The notes beneath the pieces are model-generated. The model did no database searches. It worked only from the letters and a program-made list of their open reading frames with translations, and was not told where the DNA came from. A stretch of DNA of 10,333 bases from Actinobacteria bacterium ADurb.Bin346 (GTDB taxonomy: Bacteria; Actinomycetota; Humimicrobiia; Humimicrobiales; Humimicrobiaceae): assembly GCA_002068775.1 (NCBI GenBank), contig MWAX01000098.1:1-10333 (forward strand). The letters run 5' to 3'. The position numbers were made by a program, and so were the translations under genes. This document shows positions 1 to 7,179 of this stretch, piece by piece (within the stretch, counting starts at the first letter, position 1; every line of letters starts with the position of its first letter).

Positions 1-1334
1 GATTTGATACCCCTGTGCTGGCTCGCACAACTACAAGGATATCCCATTCAAGGTCACTTGTAAAAACAGCAGACAGGGTCGTTCCGCAAGCGAAGAAATA
101 TATTAAAAATGCCCAAAAGTATGTCATGATCCCGGCATATGCAAGAATAAGGCATGATTTGCTCCTCGAGAGATGGAAAGCCCTGGAAAGCTTATGTGAA
201 GAAAAGAAATTTTATGATATTTATATGCCTGCAGGAACCGGTGCTGTAAAAGATATAGGAGTTATAACATCAGGAGTCGCATATCAGTACTGCCGTGAGG
301 TATTTACACAGGTTCCTATCCTCAAGTTGAAAATGACAAACCCAATACCGGCAGAAGCAATAAAAGCTTTTGCTGCCGGAAAGAAAATGCTTCTGATAGT
401 GGAAGAGCTTGAGCCTTACATTGAAGAGCAGGTAAGGCTTATAGGCACAGGTGCCGAGATAGCAGGTAAACAATATTTTCCTCACCAGGGTGAATTGGGG
501 CTTGAAATTCTTGAAAAAATCCATGCCAGCCTATTTGGAACCGGTTTTTTTGCCGGAAAGGAAAGCACCCATAGGCTTGAGCTTGCTCAAAAAAACCTGC
601 CTCCAAGGCCGCCTGTTTTGTGCGCAGGATGTCCGCACCGTCCGGTGTTTCATGCTCTTAAGAAATTAAAAGTTTCGGTCATGGGAGATATTGGCTGTTA
701 CACACTTTCAGTGCTCCCTCCTCTCTCAGCTCTGGACTCGTGCTTATGCATGGGCGCAGGCATAGGCCAGGCGCTTGGCATGGAAAAAGCAGATCCGGGA
801 CTTAAGCACAGAGTTGTTTCAGTTATAGGCGACTCGACATTTTTCCATTCAGGAATAACTCCGCTTATAGATAATGCATACAATAACGGCTCCGGGCTGA
901 TTATAATACTTGATAATGGCACCACTGCAATGACGGGCCATCAGGCGCATCCAGGTGTCGGCAGGACGCTGATGGGCGAGCCTGCACGCAAAATGCTGCC
1001 CGAAGATTTTGCCAGAGCTGCCGGAATAAAGAACATTAAAACGGTCGACCCCTATGACCGCGCAGAGCTTGAAAAAGTGCTTAAAGAAGAGCTGGGGAAA
1101 AAGGAGCTCTCAGTAGTTGTCTGCCGCAGGATATGCGTGCTCCTGGAAAAAAGGAAAGGGCGAGGCAGCATTTATATCGATGAAGCGGACTGCATAAAAT
1201 GCGGTGCCTGCATGAAGTTCGGCTGTCCGGCAATAGAGCTAAAAGAGGAAAAATACACTATTAATAGCCTGCTGTGTGCTGAATGTAAAAGTTGTATACC
1301 CGTGTGCAGGAGCAAAGCAATAAAAGAGAAGTAG
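1..1334 (+). CDS. iorA: Indolepyruvate:ferredoxin oxidoreductase alpha subunit, 5' end missing
   Basis: Large subunit of the oxygen-sensitive enzyme that converts arylpyruvates (from Trp, Phe, Tyr) plus CoA to arylacetyl-CoA and CO2, reducing ferredoxin; cytoplasmic, works with IorB. The frame is open from base 3 and reads FDTPV before the first GTG at 15, so the start lies upstream; about 443 of the usual ~600 residues are present. Seen, numbering from that GTG: TRISHSRS (7-14), the conserved VLCAGCPHRP (201-210), the thiamine-diphosphate site beginning GDS (272) with N301 in LDNGTTAMTGHQ, and two C-terminal [4Fe-4S] motifs: C393, C396, C399, C404 followed by Pro, then C421, C424, C427, C431. 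The first cluster's four-residue gap before the last Cys is usual for IorA. It ends in TAG, 40 bases before the iorB ATG. The family call is firm; the substrate (indole-, phenyl- or hydroxyphenylpyruvate) cannot be read from sequence. Confidence 0.95.
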   Translation, partial: FDTPVLARTTTRISHSRSLVKTADRVVPQAKKYIKNAQKYVMIPAYARIRHDLLLERWKALESLCEEKKFYDIYMPAGTGAVKDIGVITSGVAYQYCREVFTQVPILKLKMTNPIPAEAIKAFAAGKKMLLIVEELEPYIEEQVRLIGTGAEIAGKQYFPHQGELGLEILEKIHASLFGTGFFAGKESTHRLELAQKNLPPRPPVLCAGCPHRPVFHALKKLKVSVMGDIGCYTLSVLPPLSALDSCLCMGAGIGQALGMEKADPGLKHRVVSVIGDSTFFHSGITPLIDNAYNNGSGLIIILDNGTTAMTGHQAHPGVGRTLMGEPARKMLPEDFARAAGIKNIKTVDPYDRAELEKVLKEELGKKELSVVVCRRICVLLEKRKGRGSIYIDEADCIKCGACMKFGCPAIELKEEKYTINSLLCAECKSCIPVCRSKAIKEK

Positions 1335-1374
1335 CGCAGTAACTTCATTAAAATATTAAAAAATAAAACAATTA

Positions 1375-2028
1375 ATGACTAATAACGACAATAATAACAA
1401 GAATTACAAGCAGGCATGCAAAGCTGCTTTTAAAAAAGCGGAAAGTTCATTGAAAAATGGAGAAATAATATCCGTGTTTTTTGCAGGAGTAGGAGGGCAG
1501 GGCATAATACTTGCAACGACTATTCTTGCCAATACAGTCATAAATGCCGGTTATGATGTCAAAGTAAGTGAAGTCCACGGCATGGCCCAGCGCGGCGGAA
1601 GCGTGGAAGGCAGTGTAAGGTTCGGCAGGCAAGTATATTCTCCTACTATAAACAAAGCAGATTTTATAATTGCGCTCGAAAAACTCGAGGCGCTGCGCAG
1701 TCTGTCAAAGCTATCTGCGGAGGGGTACCTTATAGTCAATGATTATGAAATATATCCCTCTACAGTTTTTTCAAAAGAAACTTTTTATCCGGAGGATATA
1801 GAAGACAGAATCGCCAGCGTCACTAATAATTTTTTCATCGTTGAAGCCGTTAAAATCGCCAGGGAACTGAAGGAAATACGCACTTCAAACGTTGTTCTGC
1901 TGGGTATTTTCTCGAATTTTCTTCCTTTCAATAATGAATGCTGGCTCGAGTCTATCAGGCAAAGCGTTCCTGCTAAAGCCGTGAATTTGAATATGGAAGC
2001 ATTCAGCAGAGGAAAATTTCTTTTATAA
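1375..2028 (+). CDS. iorB: Indolepyruvate:ferredoxin oxidoreductase beta subunit
   Basis: Small subunit of the IorAB complex, of the pyruvate/ketoisovalerate oxidoreductase gamma-domain family. Numbering from the ATG, the family signatures are GVGGQG (38-43, glycine-rich loop) and HGMAQRGGSVEGSVRFG (about 64-80). It directly follows iorA, as in most genomes. The start is uncertain. The ATG at 1375 has no visible Shine-Dalgarno and adds an Asn/Lys-rich leader of about 30 residues before the point where IorB proteins normally begin (a few residues before GxGGQG). A TTG at 1450, preceded by GCGGAAAG, would give a 192-residue protein starting MKNGEIISVFFAGVGGQG, which fits the family length and N-terminus much better. 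The ATG is kept as the longest form; the TTG is a serious alternative. Confidence 0.93.
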   Translation: MTNNDNNNKNYKQACKAAFKKAESSLKNGEIISVFFAGVGGQGIILATTILANTVINAGYDVKVSEVHGMAQRGGSVEGSVRFGRQVYSPTINKADFIIALEKLEALRSLSKLSAEGYLIVNDYEIYPSTVFSKETFYPEDIEDRIASVTNNFFIVEAVKIARELKEIRTSNVVLLGIFSNFLPFNNECWLESIRQSVPAKAVNLNMEAFSRGKFLL

Positions 2029-2041
2029 AACCTTTTAAACT

Positions 2042-2046
2042 GGAGG
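2042..2046 (+). promoter_or_regulatory. Ribosome binding site of the ACT-domain gene
   Basis: GGAGG lies four bases before the ATG at 2051 (TGGAGGAAAAATG). It fixes this start and shows that the genome uses canonical Shine-Dalgarno sites, which makes the absence of one before the iorB ATG more notable. Confidence 0.8.
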
Positions 2047-2050
2047 AAAA

Positions 2051-2443
2051 ATGCCTGTACAGCAACTTACAGTATTTTTGGAAAACCAGACCGGCAGGCT
2101 TGCCGAGGTTACAAGGATATTAAAGGAAGCAGACATCAATCTCAAAGGGTTTTCAACCACAGAGGCAAGAGATTACGGGATCTTAAGACTTATTGTTTCC
2201 AATACAGAAACCGCAAGAATGAAATTGAAAGAAGCAGGGTTTACCACACATATTGCAGATGCTATCTGCATTAAAGTCGAGGATAAACCTGGAGAGCTTT
2301 ACAAGATACTTGAACTTCTTGCAGGAGAAAAAATAAATATAGACTATATTTATGTAATTGCAGATACCAGGCTGGTCCTGAGTGTCAGTGATATAGAAAA
2401 AACAGAGAGCATTCTTAAAAAAAATGGGGCTGCTCTCTGCTGA
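2051..2443 (+). CDS. Tandem ACT-domain protein, probable amino-acid sensor
   Basis: A 130-residue protein made of two ACT domains and nothing else. ACT1 (about residues 4-60) contains ENQTGRLAEVTRILKEADIN; ACT2 (about 72-125) contains EDKPGELYKILELLAGEKIN. The pattern of a beta strand, a turn with a conserved Gly, then a helix is seen twice. ACT domains bind small ligands, usually amino acids, and stand-alone double-ACT proteins commonly sit beside iorAB and paaK genes. By inference it senses an aromatic or branched-chain amino acid and adjusts the activity of the neighbouring enzymes; no DNA-binding or catalytic domain is present. It starts 22 bases after the iorB stop, so it is almost certainly in the same transcript. 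The two domains are only loosely alike, which points to an old duplication. Confidence 0.9.
   Translation: MPVQQLTVFLENQTGRLAEVTRILKEADINLKGFSTTEARDYGILRLIVSNTETARMKLKEAGFTTHIADAICIKVEDKPGELYKILELLAGEKINIDYIYVIADTRLVLSVSDIEKTESILKKNGAALC
2403..2439 (+). repeat. 9-bp perfect inverted repeat at the end of the ACT gene
   Basis: CAGAGAGCA (2403-2411) and TGCTCTCTG (2431-2439) are perfect reverse complements separated by 19 bases that include an eight-A run. The hairpin covers the last codons and ends just before the TGA. No T-run follows, so it is not a classical intrinsic terminator. It might stabilise the 3' end of the iorAB-ACT message or mark a processing point before the symporter genes. 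Confidence 0.45.
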
Positions 2444-2567
2444 GAATCGAAGCTGATAATCAAACCTGATAACCGAACCTGTAAATTTAGCCTCTGATTT
2501 AGCTTATAACTTAGCTGTGAACATGGGGCTTTAATAAATAAAAAAAGATAAAAAAAGGGGGTTAGGC
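2444..2567. other. Spacer with degenerate ~12-base repeats
   Basis: No gene is seen in these 124 bases between the ACT gene and the small membrane protein. The first 75 bases fall into about six degenerate units of 10-14 bases: AAGCTGATAATC, AAACCTGATAACC, GAACCTGTAAATTT, AGCCTCTGATTT, AGCTTATAACTT, AGCTGTGAAC. The last part is A-rich and ends in AAGGGGG just before the next start. No hairpin with a T-run and no clear promoter were found. Confidence 0.4.
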
Positions 2568-2675
2568 ATGCTGGGTTTTGCCGGTGTTTCGGTTTTTCTG
2601 GCTTACTTGTTCTGTATTCTTGCAACAATCGTATGCATAATATACGGCGCGGTTATGTGGAATAAAGATAAGTAA
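2568..2675 (+). CDS. Small symporter accessory membrane protein (35 aa)
   Basis: A 35-residue gene that length filters would miss. It starts with ATG and stops at TAA; AAGGGGG ends six bases before the start and serves as ribosome site. The protein begins MLGFAGVSVFLAYLFCILAT, forms one hydrophobic helix (about residues 6-29), and ends in a short polar tail, YGAVMWNKDK. The layout (MLG or MFG start, AYLxCIL, helix, YG then WN and K) is that of the small accessory proteins encoded just upstream of SSS-family sodium:solute symporters. The next gene is exactly such a symporter. By inference it packs against the symporter in the membrane and is needed for its assembly, stability or transport. The exact role in this pair is unknown, and I rely on remembered family features rather than a search. 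Confidence 0.85.
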   Translation: MLGFAGVSVFLAYLFCILATIVCIIYGAVMWNKDK

Positions 2676-2682
2676 CAAAACC

Positions 2683-2706
2683 GGCAGGTTTATATGGACG
2701 CCTGCC
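2683..2706 (+). other. Hairpin in the symporter leader (GGCAGG/CCTGCC)
   Basis: GGCAGG (2683-2688) pairs with CCTGCC (2701-2706) across a 12-base loop, starting seven bases after the stop of the small accessory gene. No T-run follows. It could protect the 3' end of the short message or be part of a leader structure acting on the symporter gene. Confidence 0.4.
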
Positions 2707-2737
2707 AGTATCATAAGTCTGTATGTTTTACAAAAAT

Positions 2738-2764
2738 AAATGCTTTAGCTTTAAGAGCATTTTT
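2738..2764 (+). terminator. Terminator-like hairpin between accessory gene and symporter
   Basis: AAATGCTTT (2738-2746) and AGAGCATTT (2754-2762) form a nine-pair stem (one G-U pair) with a seven-base loop; five Ts (2760-2764) overlap the 3' arm. The stem is AT-rich and weak, so readthrough is expected. It sits inside an otherwise co-directional gene pair, 23 bases before the symporter start. The likely effect is a partial stop that yields more accessory protein than symporter. This is inferred from sequence only. Confidence 0.4.
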
Positions 2765-2787
2765 ATGCAACTTGAAAGGGGGGTTTT

Positions 2788-4401
2788 GTGAATTTAACGG
2801 TTTTTATTATTGTTCTTGTTATTTACCTGATAGCAACTATTCTTCTCGGCTATCTTGGCTGGAGACGTACAAAAAACGCATCTGACTACATGGTTGGCGG
2901 CAGACGTACGCATCCTTATGTAATGGCCATTTCTTATGGCGCAACCTTTATTTCCACGTCTGCAATTGTAGGTTTTGGAGGCCAGGCAGCAAACCTCGGA
3001 ATGGGCCTTTTATGGCTTGCTTTTCTTAATATACTGCTCGGCATACTTATTGCTTTTATATTTTTTGGCAAAAAGACAAGGCTTATCGGCCACAATCTTG
3101 ATGCCCATACTTTCCCGGAACTGCTCGGTAAAAGATATGGCTCAAGGGCGATCCAGAGAATAGGCGGGCTGGTGGTCTTTGTCTTCATGCCGATGTACAC
3201 AGGCGCAGTGCTTATTGGAGCAGCAAGATTTATTGAGAAATCCCTTCAAATACAGTTTGTGTGGGCACTTCTTATTTATACAGTGATAATTGCTGCTTAT
3301 GTTTTTGCCGGCGGCATCAAAGGTGTCATGTACACTGATACTCTCCAGGGCACTATAATGCTTGGCGGGATGGCTGCTTTACTGATACTGACCTATGTAA
3401 AACTCGGAGGATTTATAAGCGCACACCAGGCACTTACCGACCTTGCAGCAAAAATGCCGGAAGCGCTTGTAAAAGGCGGCGGACAGGGATGGACGACAAT
3501 GCCTGTGCTTGGCTCTCCAATCTGGTGGACCATTGTGTCTGCAGTAGTGCTGGGTGTGGGGATAGGCGTACTTGCTCAGCCTCAGCTTGCAGTGAGGTTC
3601 ATGATGGTCAAAAGCAACAGGGAGCTGAACAGAGGGGTATTAATCGGCGGTATTTTCATCCTCATGATGACAGGCGTTGCTTTTGTAGTTGGCGGGCTTT
3701 CAAACGTATATTTCTTCAGGGAAGCAGGTAAAATAGCTGTCGAAGTTGTTGAGAAGGGCAATGTTGACCTGATAATCCCGGCATATATAAATGCGGCGAT
3801 GCCTCACTGGTTTGTGTATCTGTTTATGATAACCCTGCTTGCAGCAGCAATGTCTACCAGCAGCGGCCAGCTTCACGCAATGGGCACTGCATTTGGAAGG
3901 GACATATTCAGCAGGTCAAGGTATACTGCTGATTATAAAGAAGAAAGAACAACCAGGGGAGTCATATCTTCAAGGGTAGGCGTTCTTATTGGAGTCCTCG
4001 TAAGCTTTGTACTCGGCTATTACCTGCCGGTCAGCGTAGTTGCAAGAGCAACATCACTTTTCTTTGGCATATGCGCGGCAACATTTTTACCGATGTATAT
4101 ACTTGGCCTATTCTGGAAAAGGGCAAACAGGGCGGGCGCTATGGCAGGGATGATAACCGGAATTGTTTCAAGCCTGTTCTGGATTTTGTTTGTCCATGAA
4201 GCAAATTCAAAAATATTTGGTATTGTAAATGCGATCAATGGGCAGACAAGCCTGCTCCCGGCTCCCTGGAAGAGCATGGATTCTATTGTCATAGCTTTTC
4301 CGCTGGCATTTATTATTACAATTATAGTCACTCTCTGTACAAAACCAATGCCCGGGGAAATGGTAGAATCTGCATTTAAAAAAGAGGTGCAGGAAGCTTA
4401 A
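2788..4401 (+). CDS. Sodium:solute symporter, SSS family
   Basis: A 537-residue inner-membrane transporter that couples Na+ entry to uptake of an organic solute. Hydrophobic segments fill most of the chain, consistent with the 13 helices usual for this family (first at about 4-24, last at about 498-517). Seen motifs: the TM1-region YGATFISTSAIVGFGGQAA (50-68), the family-typical GGIKGVMYTDTLQG (175-188), QPQLAVRFM (264-272), and the Na+-site helix AAAMSTSSGQLHAMGTAFGR (352-371). The start is GTG, with GGGGGG ending five bases before it. The preceding 35-residue gene is its likely accessory subunit. SSS substrates cannot be told reliably from sequence. Because it lies between iorAB-ACT and two arylacetate-CoA ligases, an arylacetate, another monocarboxylate or an amino acid is a reasonable guess; pantothenate- or proline-type substrates are alternatives. 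Confidence 0.93.
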   Translation: MNLTVFIIVLVIYLIATILLGYLGWRRTKNASDYMVGGRRTHPYVMAISYGATFISTSAIVGFGGQAANLGMGLLWLAFLNILLGILIAFIFFGKKTRLIGHNLDAHTFPELLGKRYGSRAIQRIGGLVVFVFMPMYTGAVLIGAARFIEKSLQIQFVWALLIYTVIIAAYVFAGGIKGVMYTDTLQGTIMLGGMAALLILTYVKLGGFISAHQALTDLAAKMPEALVKGGGQGWTTMPVLGSPIWWTIVSAVVLGVGIGVLAQPQLAVRFMMVKSNRELNRGVLIGGIFILMMTGVAFVVGGLSNVYFFREAGKIAVEVVEKGNVDLIIPAYINAAMPHWFVYLFMITLLAAAMSTSSGQLHAMGTAFGRDIFSRSRYTADYKEERTTRGVISSRVGVLIGVLVSFVLGYYLPVSVVARATSLFFGICAATFLPMYILGLFWKRANRAGAMAGMITGIVSSLFWILFVHEANSKIFGIVNAINGQTSLLPAPWKSMDSIVIAFPLAFIITIIVTLCTKPMPGEMVESAFKKEVQEA

Positions 4402-4449
4402 GAGCCGCAAGGCAGTGTATTGAACAGGATTGTATAATTTTTTTGAGTA

Positions 4450-4514
4450 ATTTCTGGTAGTTTTTTTTAAATTATTGTTGAAATATAATATATTTCTAAA
4501 AAACTGCCAGAAAT
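4450..4514. repeat. 17-base inverted repeat flanking a TATAAT box
   Basis: The left arm ATTTCTGGTAGTTTTTT (4450-4466) and right arm AAAAAACTGCCAGAAAT (4498-4514) are reverse complements at 16 of 17 positions; the exception would be a G-U pair in RNA. The 31-base interval holds TATAAT (4484-4489). The right arm ends seven bases before the ribosome site of the first ligase gene. It may be a pair of operator half-sites around a promoter or a large leader hairpin controlling translation. It lacks a following T-run in the + direction, so it is not a normal terminator for the symporter gene. Confidence 0.6.
4484..4489 (+). promoter_or_regulatory. Possible -10 box for the ligase genes
   Basis: TATAAT matches the bacterial -10 consensus exactly and sits 45 bases before the ATG of the first ligase. 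At 17 bases upstream the -35 position reads TTTTTT, a poor match, so activator help would be needed if this is a real promoter. AT-rich spacers often contain such hexamers by chance; the flanking inverted repeat is the main reason to list it. Confidence 0.3.
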
Positions 4515-4520
4515 GATTTT

Positions 4521-4527
4521 GGGGAGG
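4521..4527 (+). promoter_or_regulatory. Ribosome binding site deciding the first ligase start
   Basis: GGGGAGG lies six bases before the ATG at 4534. This selects that ATG over the in-frame ATG at 4513, which would place the ribosome site inside the gene. Confidence 0.8.
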
Positions 4528-4533
4528 TATTTT

Positions 4534-5850
4534 ATGAGCGGCATTTACCGGGAAGAACAGTATGAGACAATGCCAAGGGAAGATTTAAGAAAACTTCAGG
4601 CACAGCGCCTGAAAAATACCCTGATAAATGTTTATGAAAATGTGAAATTTTATAAAAAACGGCTTGATGATTGCGGAGTAAACCCGTATAAATTTGAAAA
4701 TCTTGAAGATATTGAAAAAATCCCCTTCACCACGAAAGATGACTTGAGGGATAATTATCCTTTCGGTCTTTTTGCAAGGCATATGAGCGATATAGTCAGG
4801 ATACATTCATCTTCAGGGACCACGGGTAATCCCACAGTGGTGAGTTACACAAAAAATGATATTGCGCTCTGGGGTAACCTGATTGCAAGGGATCTGTATG
4901 GAGCCGGGGTGCGCAAAAATGACATAATTCAGAACAGTTACGGGTATGGGCTTTTCACAGGAGGACTCGGCCTTCATTATGGCGCAGAGATGCTTGGCGC
5001 AACAGTTATCCCTGTATCAGGCGGGCTGACTGAAAGACAGATAAAAATAATGAGGGATTATGGCTCCACGGTGCTTTGCTGCACGCCCTCTTACGCGCTG
5101 CATATTGCAGAAATCGGAAAAGAAAACGGACTTGATTTTAAAAACATGCCGCTTCGCATAGGAGTATTCGGAGCAGAGCCCTGGACTGAAGAGATGAGGA
5201 GCGAAATAGAAGCAAGGCTTAATATCCAGGCTATTGATATTTATGGACTCAGCGAAATAATGGGTCCGGGGGTTTCATGTGAGTGCACTGAAAAGAATGG
5301 CCTCCATGTAGCAGAAGACCATTTTTATGTTGAAATAATAGATCCCGCTACAAAAAAGCCTCTACCCTGCGGAAGCCAGGGAGAGATTGTGTTTACATCA
5401 CTGACAAAAGAAGCCATGCCTCTTATCCGTTACAGCACAAGGGATCTTTCAATGCTCGATAACCATACCTGCAGCTGCGGGAGGACACACGTAAGGATGA
5501 AAAAACCCATGGGCCGGACCGATGACATGCTTATAATCAGGGGCGTCAATGTGTTCCCTTCGCAGATCGAGGAAGTGCTGATGAAAGTGAAAGAAATAGA
5601 GCCCCATTACCTTATAGTGGTGGACAGGATTAATTATATGGACACAATTGAGCTCTGGGTGGAAGTTTCAGAAGATGTGTTTGCAGAAAAAATAAATGAC
5701 CTGGAGAAATTTGAATCGGCAATTGAAAATAAACTGTATGCTGTCATAGGCATAGGAATAGATGTAAAATTGAAAGAGCCCAAAACAATAATGCGCAGTG
5801 AAGGAAAGGCAAAAAGGGTTATTGATAAAAGAAAGGGCGATGTGATTTAA
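4534..5850 (+). CDS. paaK: Phenylacetate-CoA ligase family protein, copy 1
   Basis: AMP-forming acyl-CoA ligase of the PaaK type: arylacetate + ATP + CoA gives arylacetyl-CoA + AMP + PPi, in the cytoplasm. At 438 residues it has the normal family length. Seen motifs: the ATP-phosphate loop SSSGTTGNPT (92-101), YGLSE (237-241), YSTRD (300-304, where most relatives have YRTRD), GRTDDMLIIRGVNVFPSQIE (327-346), and the C-terminal EGKAKRV with the probable catalytic K425. It makes or consumes the same arylacetyl-CoA that IorAB handles. The gene directly after it is a close paralogue starting at the very next base. The pocket region, NSYGYGLFTGGLGLHYGAEM, differs from copy 2, so substrate preference may differ. 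Phenylacetate is only one option; indoleacetate and hydroxyphenylacetate are equally open. Confidence 0.9.
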   Translation: MSGIYREEQYETMPREDLRKLQAQRLKNTLINVYENVKFYKKRLDDCGVNPYKFENLEDIEKIPFTTKDDLRDNYPFGLFARHMSDIVRIHSSSGTTGNPTVVSYTKNDIALWGNLIARDLYGAGVRKNDIIQNSYGYGLFTGGLGLHYGAEMLGATVIPVSGGLTERQIKIMRDYGSTVLCCTPSYALHIAEIGKENGLDFKNMPLRIGVFGAEPWTEEMRSEIEARLNIQAIDIYGLSEIMGPGVSCECTEKNGLHVAEDHFYVEIIDPATKKPLPCGSQGEIVFTSLTKEAMPLIRYSTRDLSMLDNHTCSCGRTHVRMKKPMGRTDDMLIIRGVNVFPSQIEEVLMKVKEIEPHYLIVVDRINYMDTIELWVEVSEDVFAEKINDLEKFESAIENKLYAVIGIGIDVKLKEPKTIMRSEGKAKRVIDKRKGDVI

Positions 5851-7179
5851 ATGGCAACTGATTCAAAAAAAGAGATGTTCCGGGACCCTGAAATCTCTAC
5901 AGCAAGCAGGGATGAAATACACAGCATACAGCTTAAAAACCTGAAAAATACTCTTAAACATTGCTATGATAAAAATGAGTTTTACAAAAAAAGGATAGAT
6001 GAGTCAGGGCTTAATCCTGATAAAATCACTGATGTCAGCCAGATAAGCAAGCTTCCTTTTACATCAAAAGATGACCTGCGCGACAATTACCCATTTGGTC
6101 TTTTCTGCACACAGCTTAGCCAGGTTGTAAGGATACATGCCTCATCCGGCACCACAGGAAATCCAACAGTGGTGGGCTATACAAGTGAAGACCTTGATGT
6201 ATGGGCAGCATGCCTTGCAAGAATCATGTATGACACCGGAGTAAGAAAAGAAGATATAGTCCAGGTCAGCCACACTTTTGGCCTTTTCACTGGAGGTTTC
6301 GGTTTTCAGTATGCTGCGGAAAAGCTCGGCGCCCTTGTTGTGCCGATTTCCGGGGGCAATACTGAAAGGCAGCTCAAAATAATGGCAGATTTTAAAACCA
6401 CTGTGCTGGCAAATACCCCCTCTTATACCCTTTATATGGCTGAAGTTGCTGAAAAGGAAGGAGTGGATTTTTCAAAGCTTCATTTAAAACTGGGCTTTCT
6501 TGGCGCTGAGCCCTGGACAGAGCCAATGCGCAGTGAAATAGAAAAACGCCTGCACATGAAAGCATTAAACAGTTACGGCCTCAGCGAGGTAATAGGTCCC
6601 GGCGTGTCCTGTGAATGCCTCGTGCAGGACGGCCTGCATATAAATGAAGATCATTTTCTTGCCGAAATAATCGATCCGGACACAGACAAAGTCCTGCCCT
6701 ATGGCAATAAAGGAGAGCTTGTGTTTACCTCACTGACCAAAAAAGCATTTCCGGTGATAAGGTACAGGACAAAAGATATTTCATTCATCTATGAAGATAA
6801 ATGCGCATGCGGAAAAACTTTTTTGAAAATGGCAAAACCCATGGGCCGCACAGACGATATGCTGATAATCAAAGGGGTAAATGTATTTCCTTCACAGATA
6901 GAAGAAGTGCTCATGAAAGTGAAAGACCTTGAGCCTCATTACCTGATTGTCTTAACAAAGGAAAACTTTATGGATAAGATAGAAGTCTGGGTGGAAGTAT
7001 CTGAAGGGATTTTCCATGAAAAACTTATGGACCTTGAGTTCTTTGAGAAATCTATTGAGGATAAACTATATTCAGCAATAGGTCTTCATATAAAGGTGAG
7101 CCTTAAGGAGCCAAAAACAATTGCCAGAAGTGAGGGGAAAGCCAGAAGAGTATGGGACAGAAGACAGGAATCAAATTAA
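5851..7179 (+). CDS. paaK: Phenylacetate-CoA ligase family protein, copy 2
   Basis: Second PaaK-type AMP-forming arylacetate-CoA ligase, 442 residues. Motifs seen: ASSGTTGNPT (97-106), YGLSE (242-246), RYRTKD (304-309), GRTDDMLIIKGVNVFPSQIE (332-351), and EGKARRV with the probable catalytic K430. Much of it is near-identical to copy 1, so it arose by tandem duplication, but the substrate-side segment reads VSHTFGLFTGGFGFQYAAEK and the N-terminal leader differs. Its ATG follows the TAA of copy 1 with no gap, and the ribosome site is poor, so translation is probably coupled. A second in-frame ATG at 5875 would start MFRDPEIST, closer to where family members usually begin; either start is possible. 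The natural reading is two ligases with overlapping but distinct aryl or acyl substrates. Confidence 0.9.
   Translation: MATDSKKEMFRDPEISTASRDEIHSIQLKNLKNTLKHCYDKNEFYKKRIDESGLNPDKITDVSQISKLPFTSKDDLRDNYPFGLFCTQLSQVVRIHASSGTTGNPTVVGYTSEDLDVWAACLARIMYDTGVRKEDIVQVSHTFGLFTGGFGFQYAAEKLGALVVPISGGNTERQLKIMADFKTTVLANTPSYTLYMAEVAEKEGVDFSKLHLKLGFLGAEPWTEPMRSEIEKRLHMKALNSYGLSEVIGPGVSCECLVQDGLHINEDHFLAEIIDPDTDKVLPYGNKGELVFTSLTKKAFPVIRYRTKDISFIYEDKCACGKTFLKMAKPMGRTDDMLIIKGVNVFPSQIEEVLMKVKDLEPHYLIVLTKENFMDKIEVWVEVSEGIFHEKLMDLEFFEKSIEDKLYSAIGLHIKVSLKEPKTIARSEGKARRVWDRRQESN

Noticed and set aside
2788..2885. Alternative + frame overlapping the symporter start (63 codons from 2694)
   Set aside because: It covers the leader hairpins and runs out of frame into the symporter; its product resembles nothing, and the GTG at 2788 has a proper ribosome site.
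4433..4438. TATAAT followed by seven Ts just after the symporter gene, as promoter or terminator
   Set aside because: No -35 at proper spacing, and no stem precedes the T-run beyond a 3-bp GCC-GCAA-GGC; AT-rich chance match is likely.
4513..4533. Upstream in-frame ATG that would add seven residues to the first ligase
   Set aside because: It lies inside the inverted repeat, and the strong GGGGAGG site at 4521-4527 clearly serves the ATG at 4534.
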